A stretch of DNA of 64,000 nucleotides from an archaeon. Lineage in GTDB: Archaea > Asgardarchaeota > Thorarchaeia > Thorarchaeales > Thorarchaeaceae. Made by a program: the position numbers and the translations under genes. The stretch spans positions 1-64,000 of the forward strand of contig JAJRZD010000014.1 in NCBI GenBank assembly GCA_024275415.1. The letters are read 5' to 3'. Of the stretch, positions 8,332 to 16,897 are shown in pieces (position 1 is the stretch's first letter; each line of letters opens with the position of its first letter). A model generated the notes under the pieces. It was given only the letters and a program-made list of their open reading frames with translations, did not search any database and was not told where the DNA came from.

Positions 8332-10488
8332 GTGGTGCCAAAGAAAAAGAAGAGCTCGAAAAAACCTGTTCAGGCAACCCTTGGTGAACTGGTAGGCGAA
8401 AAGAAAGGCTCTCGTAAGACAAAGGCCCGTAAAACCACCGGGAAAAAAACATCTACGGAATCTGCTGCTTCCAAGACCAAGGCTAAGCAAAAGACTGTAA
8501 AGAAACCTGTTCCCAAATCTACCAAGAAAAAGGAATCTCCAAAAACAAAGAAGAAAGCCTCCTCATCAGCTACCAAGAGGAAACAGACAAAGGCGCCTCC
8601 GAAATTGGAAGGGCCTCCATTCACGACGCTTCCTGGCGTGGGTTCGAGGCTATCTGACAAACTCCTCAAAGCTGGATACACGTCTATCGAGAAACTATCC
8701 AAGGCACGGGCAAATGCATTAGCGAAGAAAATCGAGGGACTCAGTAAGGATGGTGCAATTAGGCTAATCACTGAGGCCAAACGAGCCATTGTTGATACAG
8801 CAAAGCCCCCTGAGGACGACGTTGATCAGGATCGGACACGCCCCTCTCTTACCGACCTTCCAGGAGTGGGAATGAAACTTGCCAAGGCACTAGAATCCGC
8901 AGGATATAACTCAATCTCACGGCTTTCACGCGCTCATGCTGAAGGACTTGCAGCCCGTGTTGATGGTCTGGGAAAAAACAGTGCCGTAAAGCTAATTGCC
9001 GCTGCGAAAAAATACATCAAAGAACGAGAACGCAGCATTGTGTTTAGTGAACCACCAGCCCCGACTGTGGCTACACCTGCCAAGACGGCTGGAACAAAGC
9101 CAAAGAAAGCACCAAAAAAGGTGCCAAAGAAGGAATCAGCCATTAAGACAAAAGAACCAGAGCCACCTGCGAAGCCTGCAAAGGCCAAGCTAAAAAAACC
9201 CAAGAAATCATCCAAAAAATCTGAGGAAGCGCCAGTGAAGAAGACAAAGCGCAAACCAGCTCCGAAACGAAAGAAATCGAAGATTATACGAAAGAAATCG
9301 GGTCTTAAAGTACCCAAAGCCGTGGAAACTCTTGCAAAGACAATGAAAACACGGTGGGCTGAAGTCGAGAAGATGGAAGAGGACGGTACCCTACCCAGTG
9401 GTCTTCCGGAAACCGTTGAGGTAGTCAGCCTAGGAGTACAGGATACTACAAATAGGCTCGTTGAAACCGCAATGGAAGTCTTGAATGAGGCACTGGTAAC
9501 AGGCCGACCAGCTTTCGAGATTCCGAGCAGGTCAAGCGACAATATCGTATGGGACGAGTTCAGAGACCTTCTCCTGTTAGGAATGAAGACTGTAAATCGC
9601 CCTTACCATTCTCTTGCATCCGTTGTTGATGCAACTCGAACAGCCCGGGTCATGGAGATTATCTATCAACTCTTGCGCTCCAACCTCCACGCAACGAAAC
9701 GTGAGGTATTCTATAGCGACGTGAACCTGTTTAGGGATCAGAAATACAGTGACAAGATTATCGAGGATGTTTCCTCTATGCTCAATACTACCAGAGATAG
9801 CGTACATATCGTTGCTAGTGCTCGTGGCTCTGCAATGGGGCGGGTCATAATTCGTGATGGAGGCGACATAATTGACCTCACGAAAATGGGTACTGGTGGT
9901 TGGGCAATTACTCCTTTCTTAGATCAGGTCGAAATTGTGGAAAGTGATGCAGAGTTCATCCTTGTAGCAGAGAAGGATGCTGCTGTTATGCGACTGGCTG
10001 AAGCAAAATACTGGAACCGACAGCCTTGCATTGTCCTTACTGGAAAAGGCTCTGGAGATATGGCTACGCGAGCGTTCCTCAAGCAGCTGGTGAAAGAGTT
10101 GGAGATTCCCGCCTTTGCGTTGGTCGATAGCGACCCCTATGGACATTACATCTATTCGGTATTTCTCCGAGGCAGCAAGAGGCTCAGCTATGAATCCCCA
10201 TTCATCGCGACCCCAGAGCTCAAATTGCTGGGAGTCCTCTCTCGGGATCTTGATGCATTCAATATTCCAAAAAGCGTACGTATCCCAATGGAGCCTGCCG
10301 ACATCAAGCGAGTTCGGGAGATGCTGAAGGAACCATTTGTGCAGAAGAACAAGGAATGGGTCCAAGACCTAAAACTGATGTTACAGATGAAAGAGAAGGC
10401 TGAGATCCAGGCGTTTGCCAGCCACTCATTTGAATATTTGACTGACGAGTACTTGCCCCAGAAGCTTGAAACTGGTGACTGGATTTAG
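8332..10488 (+). CDS. top6A: DNA topoisomerase VI subunit A with N-terminal HhH domains
   Basis: Spo11/Top6A family subunit that cuts both strands through a tyrosine. The C-terminal 395 residues are canonical: the catalytic Tyr in EVFYSD within the winged helix, and a Toprim fold with the Glu of LVAEKDA and the DSDPYGH motif. Unusually, about 320 residues precede this: a Lys/Thr/Ser-rich tail (1-85), a helix-hairpin-helix module starting TTLPGVGSRL (about 97-150), a second starting TDLPGVGMKL (about 168-220), and a Lys/Pro-rich linker. At 718 residues it is about twice a normal Top6A. The start is GTG 8332, touching the top6B stop, after GAGGTG. The HhH modules resemble that of RadA and probably add DNA grip. 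Confidence 0.95.
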   Translation: MVPKKKKSSKKPVQATLGELVGEKKGSRKTKARKTTGKKTSTESAASKTKAKQKTVKKPVPKSTKKKESPKTKKKASSSATKRKQTKAPPKLEGPPFTTLPGVGSRLSDKLLKAGYTSIEKLSKARANALAKKIEGLSKDGAIRLITEAKRAIVDTAKPPEDDVDQDRTRPSLTDLPGVGMKLAKALESAGYNSISRLSRAHAEGLAARVDGLGKNSAVKLIAAAKKYIKERERSIVFSEPPAPTVATPAKTAGTKPKKAPKKVPKKESAIKTKEPEPPAKPAKAKLKKPKKSSKKSEEAPVKKTKRKPAPKRKKSKIIRKKSGLKVPKAVETLAKTMKTRWAEVEKMEEDGTLPSGLPETVEVVSLGVQDTTNRLVETAMEVLNEALVTGRPAFEIPSRSSDNIVWDEFRDLLLLGMKTVNRPYHSLASVVDATRTARVMEIIYQLLRSNLHATKREVFYSDVNLFRDQKYSDKIIEDVSSMLNTTRDSVHIVASARGSAMGRVIIRDGGDIIDLTKMGTGGWAITPFLDQVEIVESDAEFILVAEKDAAVMRLAEAKYWNRQPCIVLTGKGSGDMATRAFLKQLVKELEIPAFALVDSDPYGHYIYSVFLRGSKRLSYESPFIATPELKLLGVLSRDLDAFNIPKSVRIPMEPADIKRVREMLKEPFVQKNKEWVQDLKLMLQMKEKAEIQAFASHSFEYLTDEYLPQKLETGDWI

Positions 10489-10715
10489 TCTTTTGAATAT
10501 GGCTTCTCTCGTTTGGTGCCACTTCTAGTACCAAGGGGTAAAGGCCCTTTGCTAGTTCCCATTATCGCTGGAGAATACGAGCTGTCATAGGGGTTTGGTC
10601 TTGTGTATGGACTCGGTTCTCCTCGCATTGTCTTGCTCAGTAATAGCCACAATGCAACTACGATGATGAACAGCACAACAGAAACAATTAGAACATCAGT
10701 ATACAATCCACCCAT
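10485..10715 (-). CDS. Small single-TM membrane protein
   Basis: A 76-residue ORF with one strong hydrophobic helix (about residues 6-26) near the N terminus and a polar, Pro/Ser/Arg-rich C-terminal tail that would lie in the cytoplasm. ATG at 10715 is preceded by GTGAGATG, a weak ribosome site. Its stop interlocks with that of top6A in the four bases TTAG, an arrangement repeated at other real gene pairs in this window. No family is recognised. Confidence 0.5.
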   Translation of the reverse strand: MGGLYTDVLIVSVVLFIIVVALWLLLSKTMRGEPSPYTRPNPYDSSYSPAIMGTSKGPLPLGTRSGTKREKPYSKD

Positions 10716-10857
10716 CGCATCTCACACCGCTCTGATGATTATTCTCCTTGAAGTGTTATTAATTATGTCATACTACAACAATAATATACTCGATGAACTA
10801 TTGTGAAGGAACAGGGAATTAGTCCTATTACAGAGAACTGAATTGACGAGATGAACT

Positions 10858-11808
10858 ATGATGATATCGAAGGTCGGAATTGAAGTAATCGATGCACATG
10901 CTCACTTCATGACATATAATACAGTGAAGGCAATCATTGAACGAGCAAGTCGTTCCACAGATGAAAGCCAATTCGAGAAGATTCAGAAGCGTGTTTCGTC
11001 CCTCACAGACATGAAGGAGTTCACGCTCCCCGATGAGAAATGGGATGCAGCCCAGATGTGGGTTGATGAGTTGAACAAGTATGGGATTACTGCGATTGGA
11101 ATGATGGTTGGAACAGAGTCTTGGGACGAGTTCACCGAGGCTCGCAGACGGTTCCCTGGCCGTTTTCTTGGATATGCGAACATCAATCCTGCTGATGAAA
11201 ATGCTGTAGAGTTGGTGAAACGGGCTGGAAAAGATGGCTTTCAAGGGATAAAGCTTTATCCAACATCTTGGAGCTTTCATGCTTCCGATGAGGTCGTATA
11301 TCCAATCTATGAAGAGGCTCTGCGACAGAAGCTTCTTGTGATAGCACATTTTGGCATCACGATTGGAACCCAAGCAGACCTGCGATACGGCAATCCCCTC
11401 GACTTGCAGAAACCGGCACACGATTTTCCCGAATTGAACTTCATGATAGCACATTTTGGAGCCGGATTCTTCAGAGAAGTCCTGATGCTGATGTATCAAA
11501 CAGATAACATCTTCATGGACTCGAGCGGGAGCAACTCGTGGATGAATTATCTTCCCTACGATCTCACCATTACAAAGATATTCGAGAAGGCATTGAAAGC
11601 AGGTGGTCCTGAGCGCATCATATTTGGTACAGATTCTTCATTTTTCCCGCGAGGTTTTCGCTATAATATCTTGGAGGCGCAGTACAATGCTGTACGATCA
11701 ATCTGCCCCCAGTTCTGCTATTCTGATGATGATATTGATAGGATTTTTCGTGGGAATATTCTGAGGATCACAGGATTATCGGGGCTAGATCGCACCGAAG
11801 ATGATTAG
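10858..11808 (+). CDS. Amidohydrolase-2 (ACMSD-like) metal-dependent hydrolase
   Basis: A 316-residue TIM-barrel protein of the amidohydrolase superfamily. The metal-binding HxH sits in DAHAHF near the N terminus, a GIKLYP strand lies mid-protein, His occurs in both IAHFG segments, and the catalytic Asp is in IIFGTDSSFF near the end. The layout matches decarboxylases and hydrolases of the ACMSD group; the substrate cannot be inferred. The start is one of two adjacent ATGs (10858/10861). Its stop interlocks with that of the convergent zinc-ribbon/TPR gene (TTAG). Confidence 0.85.
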   Translation: MMISKVGIEVIDAHAHFMTYNTVKAIIERASRSTDESQFEKIQKRVSSLTDMKEFTLPDEKWDAAQMWVDELNKYGITAIGMMVGTESWDEFTEARRRFPGRFLGYANINPADENAVELVKRAGKDGFQGIKLYPTSWSFHASDEVVYPIYEEALRQKLLVIAHFGITIGTQADLRYGNPLDLQKPAHDFPELNFMIAHFGAGFFREVLMLMYQTDNIFMDSSGSNSWMNYLPYDLTITKIFEKALKAGGPERIIFGTDSSFFPRGFRYNILEAQYNAVRSICPQFCYSDDDIDRIFRGNILRITGLSGLDRTEDD

Positions 11809-13010
11809 GCTGACCGTATCTTCTTTTCTAGTCCTCTCAATCTCTTTGGAGCATCTGCCTCACGATACTTCTCTGCAGCAGCAGTGTACTTCGATAAAGC
11901 AGCCCTTGTGTTCCCAGCTTTTGCTAAGCGATCCCCTTCGCTTTCGAGAGCCTTTCCCCATTCCTCGTATGCGTCCCTTATACGTTGTGAGCACTTGGCA
12001 CGTTTCTTAGAATCAGTGCTGAACATGTAAAGCTCCCTTGCTTTCTTGTATTGAACAATTCCCCACTCATATTCTCTTTGTTTTATATGATCCTCAGCTT
12101 GGATATAGTGGTGTTCAGCCATCAAATCATAGCCTTGGTCAACTTTCCGAATTGCTTCTTGCACCAGTTTCTCGTTCTTGGCGTGTTGATACAATTTCTT
12201 TGCGATCTCAAATTGCTCGATTGCCTTTTCGTGTTCATTCTCTCTTAGCAAGGCTATTCCATGTTCCATCCTTGCCCTTCCCATCGTTTCATAGACATAG
12301 GAGGGATACTCAAAGGCGTCAGTGCTCATAGCGGCACCGCATTCAGGGCAGGTGGGTGCTTCTACGATGGATGGTGATATATCCGCCCCTATCCGCTTTG
12401 GTTTTCCTACTATCGCATCGATGAAGTCTTCAGATGTGTCACCACGTCCCTTGGGGAATAGGTGGGCGACAGCTTCTATTGTTTCAGGAATCACTTCTTC
12501 CATCGCTATATCATTTATCACCGGTCCTTCTACATCTACTACCTTTGGAGGTTCTATCTCCTTGAATGGCATCCCCTCTCGAATCTCACTAGACGAAGAT
12601 TCGGGCACCTCCCATGACATTACATCAGTGGATTCTTCTTCACGTTTGGTTTCCGCTTTAGAGTCGCCCATCAAGCTCCCTTCATCTTCCAAAGTAATGT
12701 CCTCGTCACTTGAACTGGGATTCTCTTGGTCAGGTGACTCTAGAGCCGAATCTTCAAGTTCCACAAGCATGTCATTAACAAGAAGGTCTCCTTCTTCCAT
12801 TGAGCCGTCCCATTCATCCACGTCGGGTAAGGCCGATTCATCTAAGGATTCAAAATCCTCAATGCTACTATCTGGGAGCTCATCCAACGGTGATGTATCG
12901 ATTGGGGCAACTGCCATGCCACCCACAATTCTAGTACCGCATTTCAGACAGAATGTCGAGCCCTTTCTAAGACTTGTACCACAATTTGGACAGTTGATGC
13001 TATCAGACAT
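11805..13010 (-). CDS. Zinc-ribbon protein with acidic middle and TPR-like helical C-terminal half
   Basis: About 401 residues from ATG 13010; a TTG six codons upstream is the alternative. Residues 5-30 form a zinc ribbon (CPNCG...CLKCG). Residues 35-200 are highly acidic and Ser-rich, probably disordered. A single CPEC pair near 218 begins the C-terminal half, which is made of helical pairs (GIALLRENEHEKAIEQFEIA, YIQAEDHIKQREYEWGIVQY, GDRLAKAGNTRAALSKY) in TPR spacing. This looks like an adaptor that holds partner proteins. Function unknown. Confidence 0.7.
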   Translation of the reverse strand: MSDSINCPNCGTSLRKGSTFCLKCGTRIVGGMAVAPIDTSPLDELPDSSIEDFESLDESALPDVDEWDGSMEEGDLLVNDMLVELEDSALESPDQENPSSSDEDITLEDEGSLMGDSKAETKREEESTDVMSWEVPESSSSEIREGMPFKEIEPPKVVDVEGPVINDIAMEEVIPETIEAVAHLFPKGRGDTSEDFIDAIVGKPKRIGADISPSIVEAPTCPECGAAMSTDAFEYPSYVYETMGRARMEHGIALLRENEHEKAIEQFEIAKKLYQHAKNEKLVQEAIRKVDQGYDLMAEHHYIQAEDHIKQREYEWGIVQYKKARELYMFSTDSKKRAKCSQRIRDAYEEWGKALESEGDRLAKAGNTRAALSKYTAAAEKYREADAPKRLRGLEKKIRSA

Positions 13011-13110
13011 TTCTGGAAACCTAATCAAGTTGTTCTGGGATGTACGATTTTAACATCCGACAGGAGTATGATGGACGCAGAGTGTATATGAATAAAATGC
13101 GTATTGTGTC

Positions 13111-13740
13111 CTACCAGAAGACAAAGTATGTGATAATCGTGATCACAATAGCAATGGTGAGCCCTCCGACCGACTGCACGAGTGTATGCTGATGGAGTAC
13201 CTGTCTTGACCAGACAACAGCAATCCATACTGGCACGACAAGAAGACCTAGGGCACCATATACAATGATTATTGCAGTACCAGGCCCACCCACTCCAGCA
13301 CAATGTACAGAAACCTTCGTTCGGAATGTTGCCGCCATGATACCAATGGTAACAGTAGCATATGCCATCGCCAAGACTGCCATGACATGACATGCTAGGA
13401 TCCAGTAGACAAATGAAGCTACGCTATAGCAGCCTATCGCAAATATGAAGAATTTTGCTCTCATCGTTCGCTCTGAAACGTCCAAATCAACGTTTCCGCG
13501 TCGAGCATCCAGTATGATGGGAAGAGGAGGAATGATTACCATGAGTACGAGGGCTATTACAACCGAAGAAGATGGTGTCAGGATGGGGCCTAGACCAATG
13601 GGTGAGGTATAGGAAATCACGATTGTGATATATAGGTCAAACAGTGGTGCAGGTGTCAATCTTGAAATTATTCTTGCCATCAATACTTTATTGCCGGTGA
13701 GTCCAAGTTCCTCGTCTGCAAACCTCAACCTTATTCTCAC
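13111..13740 (-). CDS. PAP2-like polytopic membrane protein
   Basis: A 209-residue protein with five or six hydrophobic helices. Two segments recall the PAP2 phosphatase signatures: KVSVHCAGVGGP (for the PSGH motif) and WSRQVLHQHTLVQ (for the SRxxxxxHxxxD motif, with Gln in place of Asp). The N-terminal KxxxxxxRP motif is not clear. If active it would hydrolyse a lipid phosphate such as a polyprenyl pyrophosphate; the imperfect motifs make a non-enzymatic membrane role possible. GTG 13740 follows AGGAT; an ATG at 13680 is an alternative start. Confidence 0.6.
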   Translation of the reverse strand: MRIRLRFADEELGLTGNKVLMARIISRLTPAPLFDLYITIVISYTSPIGLGPILTPSSSVVIALVLMVIIPPLPIILDARRGNVDLDVSERTMRAKFFIFAIGCYSVASFVYWILACHVMAVLAMAYATVTIGIMAATFRTKVSVHCAGVGGPGTAIIIVYGALGLLVVPVWIAVVWSRQVLHQHTLVQSVGGLTIAIVITIITYFVFW

Positions 13741-13869
13741 GTTCAGAAATCCTATTGAACTTCAATCTTTCCCAAAACAATAAAAAGAACCGCGGAATCC
13801 ACCACGAAAAGCCTTATGTTGGATTTTATCCACGTACTTCATACCTAAGGGACCACAGAAACTTCCCAA

Positions 13870-14193
13870 ATGGATGTGCAACCTATGCCTGCGATGCCAA
13901 AACGAGAGATATTCGAGCGTATCATTCAAAACATTACCAGCAAATTCCCAGATGTCTATGCTGCGCTGTTTATTAGCCCTGAAGGCTTTCCAATCAACAC
14001 TTGGGGAGTCACTCTTGAGCGGGCTGAGGAGATTTCTGCCCTACTTAGTGCCCTTATCGGAAAAACAAAAGAAGTCATCTGCCAAGTCGAGGAAGGAACC
14101 GAGCTTCAATTTATCCAGATCCAGACTAACAAAGGTGGCATTCGTGTTGCTCCACAAGAGGAATTTATTCTGGTCACCCTGACTGGAATCTGA
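13870..14193 (+). CDS. Roadblock/LC7-domain protein
   Basis: A 107-residue single-domain protein of the roadblock/LC7 (longin-like) family, which in eukaryotes and bacteria form dimers that act on small Ras-like GTPases. The predicted order is helix, two strands (AALFISPEGFPI), long helix (LERAEEISALLSALIGKTKEV), then three strands (ELQFIQIQT, GGIRVAPQ, EFILVTLTGI). No ribosome site is visible before ATG 13870, so the mRNA may be nearly leaderless. It lies just upstream of radA, and small GTPases occur 5-7 kb away. Confidence 0.8.
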   Translation: MDVQPMPAMPKREIFERIIQNITSKFPDVYAALFISPEGFPINTWGVTLERAEEISALLSALIGKTKEVICQVEEGTELQFIQIQTNKGGIRVAPQEEFILVTLTGI

Positions 14194-14374
14194 TGGTGTG
14201 CGGTCACGATAGCTTCTATGCAAGAACCACCAGTTGCTTTCCATATGATGTTTTCACTCGGAAAGGCAACTAGTGCAATTTTTATACTCTCACACAACAA
14301 CTAGAAGATGGCAGGATGTTTGATATCCCATATTGACATAATCATTCAAACATTCAAAGGGAGGCCTATGAACA

Positions 14375-15391
14375 ATGGACGAAGAAATCGATTATGAGAA
14401 GTTCGATGAGAAAGAAGCCGATGATGGTGAGATTGACGTTAGTGGTGATGTTACAGGTCTAGAAGTTACCGATTTACCAGGGGTCGGTCCTGCGATTGGA
14501 AAACGACTTTCTGAGGCGGGATACAAGAGTGTTGAGGCAATTGCGGTCGCATCTCCTAGTGAACTCGCTGCAGCAGGTTCTATAGGTGAAACAACAGCAA
14601 CAAAGATTATCAAAGCTGCACGAGAGATGCTTGACATTGGCTTTGAAACCGCTGACGAGCTGTTGGTCAGGCGACAGAATGCCGGTCGTATTTCCACAGG
14701 ATCCACCGCACTTGACGAACTCTTCGGTGGTGGGATCGAAACTCAGAGCATTACCGAGATGTACGGTTCGTTCAGATCCGGCAAGACACAGATGGCACAT
14801 CAACTATCTGTCAATGTTCAATTGCCCGAAGGTGAAGGTGGGCTTGGTGCAACGGCAATCTATGTTGATACAGAAGGAACTTTCAGGCCAGAACGATTAG
14901 TCGATATGGCTGAAGCTGTCGGGCTTGATCCTGCAAAGGTGCTAAAGAACGTGGTTTGGGCGCGAGCGTACAATTCAGACCATCAGATTCTTCTATGTGA
15001 TCAGGCAATGGAAATGGCACCTGAGAAGAACGCAAAGCTGTTAGTTGTGGACTCGGTCACAAGTCACTTCAGAGCCGAATATACTGGAAGGGGAACCCTT
15101 GCTGCACGACAACAGAAGTTGAACAAGCACCTTCATCATTTACAAAGAGGTGCTGAGATCAACAATATGGCTGTCTATATCACCAATCAGGTCATGTCGC
15201 GACCCGATGCATTCTTCGGAGACCCAACCGCACCTGTTGGCGGCCATGTACTAGCACACGTTCCCCAGACACGGTGTTACTTGCGTAAATCCAAGGGCGA
15301 GCGTCGTATCTGTCGACTTGTTGACTCTCCGAACCTTCCAGAGGGTGAAGCTGTATTTGCAGTCCTAAAGGACGGCATACGTGACGTATAG
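14375..15391 (+). CDS. radA: DNA repair and recombination protein RadA
   Basis: Archaeal RecA/Rad51 recombinase that forms ATP-bound filaments on single-stranded DNA and drives strand exchange. An N-terminal HhH domain ([14 protein letters not shown], about residues 30-85) is followed by the polymerisation linker and the ATPase core: Walker [10 protein letters not shown] (about 129), Walker B LLVVDSVT, and the C-terminal PVGGHVLAH segment. The acidic N-terminal extension and the 338-residue length are normal for archaea. ATG 14375 lies behind AAGGGAGG. The upstream roadblock gene is about 180 bp away, so it may have its own promoter. Confidence 0.97.
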   Translation: MDEEIDYEKFDEKEADDGEIDVSGDVTGLEVTDLPGVGPAIGKRLSEAGYKSVEAIAVASPSELAAAGSIGETTATKIIKAAREMLDIGFETADELLVRRQNAGRISTGSTALDELFGGGIETQSITEMYGSFRSGKTQMAHQLSVNVQLPEGEGGLGATAIYVDTEGTFRPERLVDMAEAVGLDPAKVLKNVVWARAYNSDHQILLCDQAMEMAPEKNAKLLVVDSVTSHFRAEYTGRGTLAARQQKLNKHLHHLQRGAEINNMAVYITNQVMSRPDAFFGDPTAPVGGHVLAHVPQTRCYLRKSKGERRICRLVDSPNLPEGEAVFAVLKDGIRDV

Positions 15392-15427
15392 TCGAATCAT
15401 CAAAATGAGGTGGTCATTTGGCCACGC

Positions 15428-16786
15428 TCATTGACTTGTGAACACAGCAGAGTCGATTATCGCCTGCACTAACTTTTTCCATTTTTCCAAGCCGTCTGGG
15501 CTTGAGGGATAGTTTCTGTATGCCTTGTCAATTTTCTTCATCAATGAGGCTGCTTTCTGTAGATTGCGTAAGAGGCCTGGTTTTCCAATACCTCTCTTGG
15601 CTCGAACGAGTTTGCTACCGATTCCCATCGAGAAGCCATCGCCTCGATTTGCGGCCATCAGATCTCCTGCCTCTAGCACACGCTTTGCGAACCCAAAATT
15701 CATGTCGTCGTCAGAAACATCTGAAAGCAATCTTTTGAATATCTCGAGTGATGCCAGTCTTCTTCCGAAATTGCATAGGAACCTTGTGTTGAAATGCCAA
15801 AGTCCCTTTGTGCTTGTGTTTCTCCGTGCAATGGCCTCTTTTGCGACTTCTCCAAGGATAATGCCGGCTCGCATCCCAGCACCGATTCCACCGCCATGTA
15901 TCGGATTCACCATCCATGCAGCATCCCCAACAAATGCAACACCATCTGCAACAAGACTCCAAATTGGTCTTCGAACCGGAACTGCGCCTCCTCCAGATTG
16001 AATCGCTTTACTTCTAAAGAGCAAGGGATACTCTTCCTTGAACTTGGCATACAGCGACTTTGGTGACCCTCTTCCGCCTCCTCCAGTTATCCCAACTCCC
16101 ACATTTGCACTTTTAGGTCCTTTCGGAAAGATCCAAGCATATCCATTTGGGGCGTATTCACCACCGAGGAATACTCGGGCCACCTCTGGTTCAGCAAACG
16201 GCATCTTCAGGTTCAGGATTTCGCGGTAGCATAAAGCAATATCCTTCTTATCAATCTCTGTTTCGACATATGGGCTGTCAATCTTCTTTCGAATTACTGA
16301 TGCGAACCCACTGGCATCAATGACAATCTTTGCCTGCACAGTGGATTTCTCACCTGTGTGAAGGTCTTTGTAATGTATGCCATTTACAGTTGCACCCTTG
16401 AATGTGGGTCCCCCGACATGCACCTCGGTCTTCAAGACTGCTCCTGCACGTAGAGCTTCACGCAGGAGCCGTTGCCCAAAGGCCCACCTATCTACAGTCC
16501 ATCCATCAAAATCACTCCAACCTCGAACCTTGAGTTCATTGACCATGTTTGGAGGGAATACATCTGCGCCAGCAATCACACTTGATATCTCTTCTCCTTT
16601 TGGATATTCTATTCCAGTCGCGTCAAAATGCGACTTACTGATTTCGTCACCGCAGACTTTTTGTCCAATCGATTCTTTGTCTTTCCTTTCGACTAGGAGC
16701 GTCCTTAATCCTAGCTCGGCACATCTTCTAGCCGTCACACACCCAGCAGAGCCTGCACCAATAATGACAACATCTACTTTTCTCAA
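15428..16786 (-). CDS. Geranylgeranyl reductase family flavoprotein
   Basis: FAD-dependent reductase of the group that saturates the isoprenoid chains of archaeal membrane lipids (digeranylgeranylglycerophospholipid reductase). The protein starts with the dinucleotide-binding VVIIGAGSAGCVTARR, carries the group's KVCGDEIS box, and has a second FAD motif GVAFVGDAAWMVNPIHGGGI. At 452 residues it is longer than the usual 390-410, with the extra length in the C-terminal helical part. The start is TTG 16786. A TATA-like element about 29 bases upstream suggests a leaderless transcript. Plant-type chlorophyll reductases share the fold, but in an archaeon a lipid role is more likely. Confidence 0.88.
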   Translation of the reverse strand: MRKVDVVIIGAGSAGCVTARRCAELGLRTLLVERKDKESIGQKVCGDEISKSHFDATGIEYPKGEEISSVIAGADVFPPNMVNELKVRGWSDFDGWTVDRWAFGQRLLREALRAGAVLKTEVHVGGPTFKGATVNGIHYKDLHTGEKSTVQAKIVIDASGFASVIRKKIDSPYVETEIDKKDIALCYREILNLKMPFAEPEVARVFLGGEYAPNGYAWIFPKGPKSANVGVGITGGGGRGSPKSLYAKFKEEYPLLFRSKAIQSGGGAVPVRRPIWSLVADGVAFVGDAAWMVNPIHGGGIGAGMRAGIILGEVAKEAIARRNTSTKGLWHFNTRFLCNFGRRLASLEIFKRLLSDVSDDDMNFGFAKRVLEAGDLMAANRGDGFSMGIGSKLVRAKRGIGKPGLLRNLQKAASLMKKIDKAYRNYPSSPDGLEKWKKLVQAIIDSAVFTSQ

Positions 16787-16814
16787 GGTTGGTCAGCATT
16801 CTGATTGCGCTGTC

Positions 16815-16825
16815 GGTTATAAATC
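16815..16825 (-). promoter_or_regulatory. TATA-like element for the geranylgeranyl reductase gene
   Basis: On the minus strand GGATTTATAACC lies about 29 bases before the TTG start of the reductase gene, the spacing expected if transcription begins at or next to the start codon. Confidence 0.4.
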
Positions 16826-16897
16826 CAGCCTCAATAAGCCTATGTTACCATCCACAATCATTATCAATAACCCTCTTTCCCGCAAGAACGAACGGTC

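Noticed and set aside
8370-9542. Long minus-strand frames (139 and 202 codons) opposite top6A
   Set aside because: They are antisense to the Lys-rich and HhH parts of Top6A, and their composition (Phe, Ser, Leu-rich) is the mirror of AAG-rich codons.
12322-13053. 243-codon plus-strand frame
   Set aside because: Antisense to the acidic Ser-rich part of the zinc-ribbon/TPR gene; low-complexity Ser content is a mirror effect.
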